Source: JAAYCT01 sp964499575 (lineage in GTDB: Bacteria > Bacillota > Clostridia > Saccharofermentanales > Saccharofermentanaceae). Taken from it: a DNA stretch of 47,086 bases. A program made the position numbers and the translations under genes. The stretch lies in contig CAZCLK010000013.1 in assembly GCA_964499575.1 (NCBI GenBank), forward strand, positions 1-47,086, given 5' to 3'. The notes beneath the pieces are model-generated. The model was not told where the DNA came from and searched no databases. It saw only the letters and a list, made by a program, of their open reading frames with translations. Shown piece after piece: positions 33,262-41,513 of this stretch (the first letter of the stretch is position 1; each line of letters starts with the position of its first letter).

Positions 33262-34707
33262 ATGGTGCCGGAATCCCCGTATTGCGCTTGCGCGACCCCT
33301 CCGGGTATCGGCGGAATAGCGGTTATCCGGATGTCGGGAAAATATGCGGACGAGGTCGCAGACCGGGTTTTCCGGATATTGAGATCATCGGATGCAGGTA
33401 TTCGTTCCGTTCGGGAAATGCCCGGCTACACCATGGCGTTCGGGCGACTGATTGACCCGAAGGACAATGTGATTATTGACGAGTGCGTACTGAGTGTTTT
33501 TCGCGCACCCCATTCCTACACCGGTGATGATCTGATTGAAATCTCCTGTCACGGGGGCTCTGCGGTCCGTCAGGAAATTCTTCGCGTTTTGCTCCAAAAC
33601 GGAGCGCGCGCGGCGGAAGCGGGCGAGTTTACCCGAAATGCTTTTCTGTCGGGCAAAATCGACCTTTCCCAGGCCGAAGCCGTCATGGATATAATCTCGG
33701 CGGAATCCACCCTGGCATTGAGAGCCGCGGAGACGCATCTTCTGGGCGCGCTTCGGGAGGAGATTTCCAGGACCTCTGAAGTCCTCTACGGTGTTTTCGC
33801 GCAGTTGGAGATGATTTTGGAATTTCCGGAACATGAAGAAACCCCGGAGGATACCGGCAACGCCGCGGTTCTTCTTTCGGAAGCCTCCGCAAGGCTTCGC
33901 GATTTGGCGCAAACGTATACGCAGGGCCGAATCCTCAAGGAAAAGATGAACGTCGTCCTTTGCGGAATCCCGAACAGCGGGAAATCATCTCTGCTGAACC
34001 GTCTTGCCGGTTACGACCGCGCCATTGTCACCCCGATCCCGGGAACGACGCGGGATACCCTTGAGGTCGACACATCCGTCGAAGGCGTCCCCGTGCGCCT
34101 GATCGATACCGCAGGGCTTCGATCCGCAGTGGATGCCGTTGAGAAAATCGGCGTTTCCAGAGCCTTCGACGCCATATCCGGGGCGGACCTTCTGCTCTGG
34201 CTGATTTCCCCGGAAGAGAGCGGCGATGACGGGGACTTGTCTTTTTTTGAGGCTGCGGTAAAATCCTTCGGAGATCGAAAGATCGGCGTTCTTGTGAGCA
34301 AATCCGATCTTCTGACCAAAGACTCTGCGTTGGAGTTTTTGTCCGATACATTGGCATCGATTAATAAAATGGATTTGTCCTCGAAAATTCGTTTCAGTCT
34401 GGCGATTTCTTCGGAGACCGGGGAGGGGATCGAGCGGATCGGTGCCGAAATTCGGGCGTTTTACGACGAACTGGGGCAAGGCGCGAACCGCGAGCTTCTT
34501 CTGACGAACAGCCGACACTTTGATCGGGTTCATCGCGCCGCGGACCAGCTCCTGGAGGCCTCGGGGATTCTTTCGGCGGGTCAACCGGTCGAGGTGTCCT
34601 GCTCGCTCATCCGCTCTGCGATGGATTTGCTCGGTGAGATCACCGGATTGAGCGTCAGCGAGACGTTGGTCGCGGAGATTTTTTCGAGATTTTGTATCGG
34701 GAAATAA
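33262..34707 (+). CDS. mnmE: tRNA-modifying GTPase MnmE
   Basis: 481 residues; with MnmG makes the cmnm5 modification of wobble uridine 34. The N-terminal formyl-THF-binding domain carries PPGIGGIAVIRMSG. The G domain has P-loop GIPNSGKSS (235-243), GTTRDTLEV and DTAGLR. The protein ends in the conserved FCIGK, with the catalytic-loop Cys three residues from the end. The start ATG lies three bases after khpB. Confidence 0.97.
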   Translation: MVPESPYCACATPPGIGGIAVIRMSGKYADEVADRVFRILRSSDAGIRSVREMPGYTMAFGRLIDPKDNVIIDECVLSVFRAPHSYTGDDLIEISCHGGSAVRQEILRVLLQNGARAAEAGEFTRNAFLSGKIDLSQAEAVMDIISAESTLALRAAETHLLGALREEISRTSEVLYGVFAQLEMILEFPEHEETPEDTGNAAVLLSEASARLRDLAQTYTQGRILKEKMNVVLCGIPNSGKSSLLNRLAGYDRAIVTPIPGTTRDTLEVDTSVEGVPVRLIDTAGLRSAVDAVEKIGVSRAFDAISGADLLLWLISPEESGDDGDLSFFEAAVKSFGDRKIGVLVSKSDLLTKDSALEFLSDTLASINKMDLSSKIRFSLAISSETGEGIERIGAEIRAFYDELGQGANRELLLTNSRHFDRVHRAADQLLEASGILSAGQPVEVSCSLIRSAMDLLGEITGLSVSETLVAEIFSRFCIGK

Positions 34708-34735
34708 CGGATCGGAAACCATAAGGAGGCATATC

Positions 34736-36679
34736 GTGACGACACTCTCCGAGGCGCTTCGTCGAAAAGGGGCATACAAAGCCGGCGACTATGACGTCAC
34801 CGTCATCGGAGCCGGGCACGCCGGCTGTGAAGCGGCCTGTGCCGCGGCCGGACTGGGCTTGTCGTGCGTACTTTTCGATCTGCATTTGGATGCCGTCGCG
34901 AATCTTCCCTGCAATCCGAGCATCGGCGGAACGGCGAAGGGCCAATTGGTGCGTGAAATCGACGCGCTCGGCGGACGGATGGGAAAGATGGCGGACGAGA
35001 GCGCGATCCAGACGCGAATGCTGAACCGCTCCAAAGGACCTGCGGTTTTTTCCCCGCGCGCCCAGATCGACCGGAAGCGCTACAGTCAAAGAATGAAAGA
35101 GCACCTGGAACGCACGGAAAACCTTGATATTCGCCAGGGTGAGATCACGGAGATTCTGACGGATGAGGAGGAAGGCCGCGCGGTCGTGTGCGGGGTGCTG
35201 ACGCGAAGCGGTGCGGTGTACGGCGCTTCAGCCGTAATCGTCAGCTCCGGGACCTATATGGAGGCCCGTATCATTATGGGCGAGGTGATTATCGAAAGCG
35301 GCCCCGACGCCTCATTTCCCTCGATCGGGCTGTCGAAGAGTCTTGCCGGGCTCGGCCTTCCGATCCAACGTTTCAAGACCGGTACGCCGGTCCGAATCAA
35401 CGCCCGCGGTGTCGACTTTTCGAAAATGGACAAGCAGGGCGGAGAGGATGATATGCCTCCGTTTTCTTTCGAATATGAAATGCTCGGAACCCGGCCGGTT
35501 CGGCCTCAGATGCCCTGCTGGAATTTGTGGACGACGCCCGAGACCCGGAGCGTCATCGAGAATAATATCGGCCGCTCGCCTCTTTTCAGCGGCACCATCG
35601 AGGGCACCGGCCCGCGCTACTGCCCCTCGATCGAGGATAAATTCGTCAAATTCAAAGACAAAGAACGCCACCAGGTCTTTGTCGAGCCGATGGGCGAGGA
35701 TACCTGCGAACTCTACCTTCAGGGGATGAGCACGAGCATGCCCGAGGATGTTCAGATCGAGATGATCCGGTCTTTACCGGGCCTTCGGAACGCGCATATT
35801 CAACGCTCCGCATACGCGATTGAATACGACTGCGTCGATCCGACGTGCCTTTTCCCGTCCCTGGAAACCAGAGCGGTTTCCGGTCTTTTCACGGCCGGCC
35901 AGATTAACGGGTCGTCCGGATACGAGGAAGCGGCGGCGCAGGGGTTGATCGCGGGCATCAACGCCGCGCGATATGTTCAAGGGAAAGCGCCTTTTGTCCC
36001 GGACCGCTCCGAGGCCTATATCGGCGTTCTGATCGATGATTTGGTCACAAAAGGCACCTCCGAGCCGTACCGGATGATGGCGAGCCGGGCAGAATATCGA
36101 CTGTTCCTCCGGCAGGATAACGCCGACGAACGACTCACTTCGTACGGGTATGAGATCGGTTTGATATCCGAGGAACGGTATCGAATGTTCCTGGCAAAGA
36201 GGGATTCGATCAAAGCGGAGATCAAGCGGCTGAGCGAGACGTATCTTTCCCCTTCGGAGGCGCTGACCGCGGTCATGTTGCGCCTGGGCAGTACGCCTCC
36301 CGCGACCGGGATATCGCTTGCGGACCTGATTAAACGCCCGCAGATCCGTTACACGGACTTGGCCGAAGTGGACGGCGCGCGCCCGAATCTTGAGCCTGCG
36401 GTCGTGTTTTCGGTCGAGGTCGCTATAAAATACGAGGGCTATCTGAAACTCGAAAAAGACCGTATCGCCAAGTTCAAGGCGCTCGAAGATAAAGCACTTT
36501 CGCAAAGTATTCCCTATGCGGAACTTGAAGGTCTGCGAATCGAAGCGCGTCAAAAGCTCGCTCGCCTGCGCCCGATCTCGATCGGTCAGGCATCCAGAAT
36601 CTCCGGGGTCTCCCCTGCGGATATTGCCGTGTTACTCGTGTATTTGGAGTCAACAAACCGACGGGGGAACGGCAAATGA
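34736..36679 (+). CDS. mnmG: tRNA uridine-5-carboxymethylaminomethyl modification enzyme MnmG
   Basis: 647 residues; FAD-dependent partner of MnmE. The dinucleotide-binding motif is VIGAGHAGCEAACAAAGLG (about 23-41). The signature GGTAKGQLVREIDALGG and the later SGYEEAAAQGLIAGINAA define the GidA family. The start is GTG 34736 with AAGGAGG six bases upstream. The stop overlaps the rsmG start (ATGA). Confidence 0.97.
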   Translation: MTTLSEALRRKGAYKAGDYDVTVIGAGHAGCEAACAAAGLGLSCVLFDLHLDAVANLPCNPSIGGTAKGQLVREIDALGGRMGKMADESAIQTRMLNRSKGPAVFSPRAQIDRKRYSQRMKEHLERTENLDIRQGEITEILTDEEEGRAVVCGVLTRSGAVYGASAVIVSSGTYMEARIIMGEVIIESGPDASFPSIGLSKSLAGLGLPIQRFKTGTPVRINARGVDFSKMDKQGGEDDMPPFSFEYEMLGTRPVRPQMPCWNLWTTPETRSVIENNIGRSPLFSGTIEGTGPRYCPSIEDKFVKFKDKERHQVFVEPMGEDTCELYLQGMSTSMPEDVQIEMIRSLPGLRNAHIQRSAYAIEYDCVDPTCLFPSLETRAVSGLFTAGQINGSSGYEEAAAQGLIAGINAARYVQGKAPFVPDRSEAYIGVLIDDLVTKGTSEPYRMMASRAEYRLFLRQDNADERLTSYGYEIGLISEERYRMFLAKRDSIKAEIKRLSETYLSPSEALTAVMLRLGSTPPATGISLADLIKRPQIRYTDLAEVDGARPNLEPAVVFSVEVAIKYEGYLKLEKDRIAKFKALEDKALSQSIPYAELEGLRIEARQKLARLRPISIGQASRISGVSPADIAVLLVYLESTNRRGNGK

Positions 36680-37518
36680 AGGACAGAGAAAAGCGCGTCC
36701 GACCCAACAGTAAAACAGATAAGAAGGAAGAAAAGGAAACTCGCCCGGTCGCCGGCGGTGAAAAAATACCGGAGACCGTTTCCGTGGATTTCGCTCCGAT
36801 CATTGCTTCCGGTGCGCTCGAGATGGAGATTCCTCTTTCCGGAGAAAGCATCTCGGCGTTCAAGACATACGCGACGCTTCTGAAGGAATGGAACGGGAAG
36901 ATGAATTTGACCGGGATCGTCGATGATTCCGGGATCGCTCTTCGACATTTTGTGGATTCGCTGACCCTGGTTCCATTCCTGAGGCGGGAGATCGATCGGG
37001 TCGGCGCGGATACGCTTGCGTTGATTGACGTCGGGACCGGAGCCGGTTTTCCGGGTATCCCGCTCAAGGTCGGAATGCCGTCTTTGCGCGTGACGCTTCT
37101 GGACTCGCTTTCCAAACGCGTTAAATTTCTCGAGACCGTATGCGCCGAGCTTCGTCTCGAAGACATTGAGGCCATCCACGGAAGGGCCGAGGATGCCGGG
37201 CGGTCGAAGCAGTACCGTGAAAAATTCGACGTCGCCACGGCGCGCGCGGTCGCGCCGTTGAATGTCTTGTGTGAATATTGCCTTCCCTTTGTCCGCGTCG
37301 GCGGCATATTTCTTTCCATGAAGGGAAATGTCGACGAGGAGGCGGGAGCGGCCGAAAAAGCGATCATCACGATGGGCGGCACGATTGAGGAAATCGCTCG
37401 TTTTACCTTGCCGGGGACCGACATGAACCGTGCGATCGTCGTCATCCGAAAAATCCGCCCGACGCCGGGAAAATACCCGCGCACGGCCGGAAAGCCCGAG
37501 AAGGAGCCGATCGTATGA
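36676..37518 (+). CDS. rsmG: 16S rRNA (guanine-527-N7) methyltransferase RsmG
   Basis: 280 residues; methylates G527 of 16S rRNA using SAM. The core shows DVGTGAGFPGIPLKV (motif I), LLDSLSKRVKFL and DVATARAVAPLNVL. About 45 extra residues at the N-terminus are charged and low-complexity (KRVRPNSKTDKKEEKE), longer than usual. The start codon overlaps mnmG by four bases; no later start has a better ribosome binding site. Loss of this enzyme gives low-level streptomycin resistance in other bacteria. In most Firmicutes parA/parB follow; here an AEC transporter does. Confidence 0.95.
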   Translation: MKDREKRVRPNSKTDKKEEKETRPVAGGEKIPETVSVDFAPIIASGALEMEIPLSGESISAFKTYATLLKEWNGKMNLTGIVDDSGIALRHFVDSLTLVPFLRREIDRVGADTLALIDVGTGAGFPGIPLKVGMPSLRVTLLDSLSKRVKFLETVCAELRLEDIEAIHGRAEDAGRSKQYREKFDVATARAVAPLNVLCEYCLPFVRVGGIFLSMKGNVDEEAGAAEKAIITMGGTIEEIARFTLPGTDMNRAIVVIRKIRPTPGKYPRTAGKPEKEPIV

Positions 37519-38477
37519 CCGCGGTGTATCTGGCGATCCAAATGGCGATTTTAATCCTGGTCGGTTATTTCGCGCGTAAAGCGAAAATGGTCGGCGCGAG
37601 TTTCGCCGAACATCTGGCGGAGTTTGTCTTTTATATCGTGTTTCCGTGTGTCGTTTTTCGATCGGTCGTACAGGACTTCGACCTTACAAAAATCGCCGAT
37701 ATGAGCATTCTCATCGTCATCAGCATCGTTACGATGGCAATCATGTTGGGGCTCGGAGTCCTCGTCAATATACTACTCCGTAAAAGCGACGATCTGGCGC
37801 GGATCCTTCTGATGAACCTGATGTTCACGAATTTCACCTACATGGCGTTCCCGGTTATGGAAGCCCTGTACGGACAGGAAGGAATCATCTATATCACGGC
37901 GTACACAACCCCGGTGCGTGTCTTGTTTTACGCCGTGACGCCTCTGATTTTTTCACTGCGCCGCGCCGACAGCGGCGACACCGTCCACAGCCGAATTACG
38001 AAGGGGACATGGAAAGCATTGCTGTCTCCGCCGGTCCTGGCGGTCCCCGTCGGACTTCTGTTTTATTTCCTTCCGATCGTTGTTCCGAGCCCGATCATGG
38101 GATCGATCGACTCACTCGCCAATGTTGCGACTCCGATGGGCATGGCTTTATGCGGCATGACCCTCGCGGAGATCCCGCTAACCGGATTCTGGACGGAAAA
38201 AAGGGTCTTTCTGATCACCGTTCTGCGTCTTTTGGCGGCCCCGGCGCTCATCCTGGGATTATACCTGGCGGTCGCCCGTTTTCTCCCGATCGACCCCGTC
38301 GCGGCGAAGGTGGCGATCCTTTATTGTGCTCTTCCGGCTGCCGCCTCTTCGACGATCATCGCGATGAAAGCGCGCGCGGACGCGCAAAGAGCCGCCCAGT
38401 GTGTACTGGTGACGACTCTTGTGTCTATTCTCACGCTTCCGGGATGGGTTTACATACTGGACCGAGTCATCGGTTAG
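37515..38477 (+). CDS. AEC family transporter (auxin efflux carrier-like)
   Basis: 320 residues with about ten hydrophobic segments, almost filling the protein. The two-repeat AEC/MdcF layout is visible: FYIVFPCVVFRSVV and NFTYMAFPVMEALYG in the first half, ANVATPMGMALCGMTLAEI and the later ILYCALPAAASSTIIA in the second. Family members carry small carboxylates such as malate or malonate; the substrate here is unknown. It overlaps rsmG by four bases (ATGA), so the two are coupled. It ends six bases from the convergent beta-propeller gene. Confidence 0.9.
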   Translation: MTAVYLAIQMAILILVGYFARKAKMVGASFAEHLAEFVFYIVFPCVVFRSVVQDFDLTKIADMSILIVISIVTMAIMLGLGVLVNILLRKSDDLARILLMNLMFTNFTYMAFPVMEALYGQEGIIYITAYTTPVRVLFYAVTPLIFSLRRADSGDTVHSRITKGTWKALLSPPVLAVPVGLLFYFLPIVVPSPIMGSIDSLANVATPMGMALCGMTLAEIPLTGFWTEKRVFLITVLRLLAAPALILGLYLAVARFLPIDPVAAKVAILYCALPAAASSTIIAMKARADAQRAAQCVLVTTLVSILTLPGWVYILDRVIG

Positions 38478-38483
38478 CGGATC

Positions 38484-40646
38484 TTACTCGTCGATGACCG
38501 GGGAGGTGTTCCCGATCTCGAAGGAATCCAGGGATTCGTAGGTGTCGATATCAAAAGAATTGATCGACCAGAAGCTCACGACAAACACGGCATCTTTTGT
38601 GTATATGCCGCGACAATTCCAAGTATATCCGATATTTTCGAAAAGATGCTCGTGCACCAGTTGCTCGTCCGGATCGACACGCACGAGCAGGTAACCGCTC
38701 ACGCGATCCGAGCCGTAATTACCGGCGGGTTTATCAAAGCACAGCGACAATCCGAAAATGTTCTCTTCGGGATAGACCATAAGCGCTTTCGGATTATCCA
38801 ACACTTCGGAATACCCCCAGTCGGTGCCGTAAACGAGCACGGACCTTTCGACCGGATCATCCGGATCGGTGACATCGAAAAGTGTTAGCTTCAAACCGGC
38901 TGAGGTGACGTTTCCATTATCTCTGACCGCCTGTCCGATCCCGAGAAGCAGGTGGTCTCCGACCGGATGCAGATAGTTGCTGAATCCCGGGATCTTCAAT
39001 TCCCCGAGCACCTTGAGGTTTCCGGGGTCGGACGCGTCGATGACAAAGAGCGGATCGACTTGAACGAACGTCACAAGATAGATGCGATCCCCGTCAAAGC
39101 GCACAGAGTAGATGGTTTCACCCGGTGCGAGTCCCTCGAGGGAAGAATAAATGTCGAGTTGATCGTCCAACACGTAAACGTTATTGACACTCCGGAAGGT
39201 TTCCTCATCGTTGCTTGTTGTCGCGATCCGAAGATAACCGTCTTTTTGGTCCATGGAGTACTGATTAATAATATTTCCCGGCACTGTGCCCGCGGCGTGA
39301 GCCGAAAGACTCCCGTCCGTGGTCAAAAAGGAAAGAATCTTCGTAGAGAGCGTTGTGGCGGATGAAAAACCGAAATCATCCATAGTGCTTTCCCACACCG
39401 TTCCGGTGATAAAAAGCATATCCCGGGAAGCGTAGACCGTGCTTCCCGAACCGGCAACCGCCTGGGTGATCGTATCCTGTCCCTCTTCCGGATCTCCGAT
39501 CGCCGAAACAACGGTAAACGAATCAATGTATTCCGAACCGATGACGAAAACATCCCGGGCCGGTAATGTCGTCCATGGTCCGTCGTCGGTTTTCACGGCC
39601 GGAAATACTTCCGGGGTGTCGTATTGATATCCGTATGTGTATTTCACCGTCACAAGATAGACCGTGTCGTCGACCCTTCTGGAAGACAGATAATTACCGT
39701 CCTGAGAAAAAGTGGAGAGTAAAACAGGATCGGACGGGTCGTGTACATCATAGGTCTCGACGCTTACGGTTCCGGGCGCATAATAGAATCCGGATGAGAT
39801 TCCATCGCTTTCCATTCCGTTCTCTTCGTAAATATAGTCCCGGTATTCGTATGAGGCACTGATCAGCCATAATTTTTTGTCTGTTGAATCAAAATATATC
39901 TCGAGGCCGCATCTGCTGTAAGCGTCGTCGGATAAAATGATTTCGGACTCCATGCGAATATTCGACGGATCATGAATGTCGAAAATCATGAGTCGGTTTC
40001 CGAGTACGTAATACAGGTTGCGTCCGTCGTTTTTGATGATGTCGGCTTCATCAACTCCTGATGTCTGAATGTTAGTTTTCGAGTAATCCGGTGAAAGACC
40101 TCCCAAACCTTCCGATTCGGGAAGCATTTCGGCGTCGTCCATGATCGGCTTGCGGATATCCTCAAGGTTGTATTTCTTCATTTGCGCCAGAAGCGTCGCA
40201 TAACTGTTGAGTCGTACGAGATCCGGATCTTCGGGCAGGGAAGAGTCACTTGTTGAATCTTCGTTCTCGACGGGCGCAATGGCCATCGCACCCGCTTCGG
40301 TCGCTAACGGATCGGCCTGATTCGCGATTTGCTTCTCACTTGCTGAATGATCCATCATGGTCTCGGCTTTTTCGGATTTTCCGAGGTAGGAAACAAAGAA
40401 GATTGCTCCCGCCGTGACAAAAGCGACAGCTGCCAGCGCGGCGGCGGTCTTTAAGAAGACAACGCGTCTTCCGGATGATTCTTTTCGCGCGACAGGGATG
40501 GGCGTCGGAGCCGACTCCCGCTTTGCGGATTCCGCGGACGAACTTCCGGATTCCGCACGGACCCGATCGAGCGTGCGTTCGAGAAGGTCCCGATCGGTAC
40601 GAATCCCGCTTAAGTCTTTTTTAAATTGATCCCCAAAATTCTTCAT
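38484..40646 (-). CDS. Membrane-anchored beta-propeller protein, probable anti-sigma/sensor partner
   Basis: 720 residues. A cytoplasmic N-terminus of about 60 residues (FGDQFKKDLSGIRTDRDLLE) is followed by one transmembrane helix (about 63-86). An acidic linker leads to a large outward beta-propeller of the PF09826 type (SGVDEADIIKNDGRNLYYVL marks its start). Blades contain repeated aromatic-rich strands such as DVHDPSDPVLL and DASDPGNLKVLG. The gene overlaps the upstream ECF sigma factor by four bases. The architecture (cytosolic tail, one helix, sensor domain) and the coupling suggest that it regulates that sigma factor, but no known anti-sigma domain was recognised in the tail. Confidence 0.85.
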   Translation of the reverse strand: MKNFGDQFKKDLSGIRTDRDLLERTLDRVRAESGSSSAESAKRESAPTPIPVARKESSGRRVVFLKTAAALAAVAFVTAGAIFFVSYLGKSEKAETMMDHSASEKQIANQADPLATEAGAMAIAPVENEDSTSDSSLPEDPDLVRLNSYATLLAQMKKYNLEDIRKPIMDDAEMLPESEGLGGLSPDYSKTNIQTSGVDEADIIKNDGRNLYYVLGNRLMIFDIHDPSNIRMESEIILSDDAYSRCGLEIYFDSTDKKLWLISASYEYRDYIYEENGMESDGISSGFYYAPGTVSVETYDVHDPSDPVLLSTFSQDGNYLSSRRVDDTVYLVTVKYTYGYQYDTPEVFPAVKTDDGPWTTLPARDVFVIGSEYIDSFTVVSAIGDPEEGQDTITQAVAGSGSTVYASRDMLFITGTVWESTMDDFGFSSATTLSTKILSFLTTDGSLSAHAAGTVPGNIINQYSMDQKDGYLRIATTSNDEETFRSVNNVYVLDDQLDIYSSLEGLAPGETIYSVRFDGDRIYLVTFVQVDPLFVIDASDPGNLKVLGELKIPGFSNYLHPVGDHLLLGIGQAVRDNGNVTSAGLKLTLFDVTDPDDPVERSVLVYGTDWGYSEVLDNPKALMVYPEENIFGLSLCFDKPAGNYGSDRVSGYLLVRVDPDEQLVHEHLFENIGYTWNCRGIYTKDAVFVVSFWSINSFDIDTYESLDSFEIGNTSPVIDE

Positions 40647-41227
40647 ATCTCCTCCGCGTCCATAAACGGAGCCAATTTCCCGCGTGCCCGAAAAAGTCTG
40701 CTTCTCACCGAGTTCTCGGCGATCCCGAGTTGGCGGGCGATCTCATGCGTGTCCAAATCGAAATAAAAGCGCAAAAGGATCACATCTTTGTACTTGTCCG
40801 GAAGCGCCTTCACTGCCTTCATCAAATCGGAGTCTTCGATCATGTCGCCGATGATCCGGTCCTCGTGCGACCCCGGCGACCCCTTGTGCCTCTGAGGACC
40901 GGTATCCTCAATCTCCGTACCGTCCTCGCTCCAATCCTCATACAATCCGACGCGCGTATGCCAGGCGGACTTGAGGTAGTCCTTGCATACGTTTCTGGCG
41001 ATCGCGATGAGCCAGTATTTGCAATCCGACTCGCCCCTGTAATCGCCGAGGTGCCGAATCGCCCGGACGAAAACGTCCTGAAACGCATCCTCCGCGAGCG
41101 ACTGTTTCCCGAGGTAAACGTTACATACCCTGAGAATGTCGTTGCCGTATAGGTTGAACATATCCTCGACGGACGGAACACCGAACCGATCGGGGGACCC
41201 TGTTCCTGAGGAAGGCGCATGGCTCAT
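40643..41227 (-). CDS. ECF-type RNA polymerase sigma factor
   Basis: 194 residues from ATG 41227, which has AGAGGAG upstream; a longer frame to 41245 has none. Region 2 (NDILRVCNVYLGKQSLAEDA with FQDVFVRAIRHL) and the -10 recognition part (YWLIAIARNVCKDYL) are visible. Region 4 ends with the DNA-binding helix-turn-helix DTHEIARQLGIAENSVRSRL. The linker has the charged stretch EDWSEDGTEIEDTG. It overlaps its beta-propeller partner by four bases. A possible self-activated promoter lies at 41248-41275. Confidence 0.93.
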   Translation of the reverse strand: MSHAPSSGTGSPDRFGVPSVEDMFNLYGNDILRVCNVYLGKQSLAEDAFQDVFVRAIRHLGDYRGESDCKYWLIAIARNVCKDYLKSAWHTRVGLYEDWSEDGTEIEDTGPQRHKGSPGSHEDRIIGDMIEDSDLMKAVKALPDKYKDVILLRFYFDLDTHEIARQLGIAENSVRSRLFRARGKLAPFMDAEEI

Positions 41228-41247
41228 CGCGAATCTCCTCTGCACAA

Positions 41248-41275
41248 TAGACGAATCAACGGACCGACCCGTTGC
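41248..41275 (-). promoter_or_regulatory. Candidate ECF-type autoregulatory promoter
   Basis: Minus strand: GCAAC (41275-41271), spacer 17, CGTCTA (41253-41248). This resembles the AAC/CGTC pattern of ECF promoters and lies about 20 bases before the sigma gene start. Further upstream AGAGCCATT (41299-41307) and AATGGCTCT (41332-41340) form a perfect 9-bp inverted repeat with a 24-base gap. Confidence 0.35.
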
Positions 41276-41428
41276 AAAAAAACGACTGATTTTCGTACAG
41301 AGCCATTTTAATTCATTTTCCCCGGAGCGCCAATGGCTCTCGGGAAAAACCGGTTAAAACGTCACGGATACGAGACCCGCGAATCGTTTGATTCCGGTCT
41401 GACCGGGGGATTATTTCATGATGTTCAA

Positions 41429-41451
41429 ATATGTATATACGCGCGCGCGTG
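41429..41451. other. Alternating purine-pyrimidine tract upstream of gyrA
   Basis: Twenty-three consecutive bases alternate purine and pyrimidine, ending in a pure CG run (41440-41449). Such tracts can switch to Z-DNA under negative supercoiling. It covers the place where the gyrA -35 box would be. Confidence 0.7.
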
Positions 41452-41463
41452 AAACAAAAAGTC

Positions 41464-41472
41464 TGGTATAAT
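41464..41472 (+). promoter_or_regulatory. Extended -10 promoter of gyrA
   Basis: TGGTATAAT gives an extended -10 (TGn plus TATAAT at 41467-41472). There is no recognisable -35 box; the expected site falls in the CG tract. The leader is about 35 bases with GGAGG before the ATG. Confidence 0.7.
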
Positions 41473-41513
41473 GGTTCAAGGTGTATTTTTTAGCAGGCTG
41501 GAGGAACACATAA

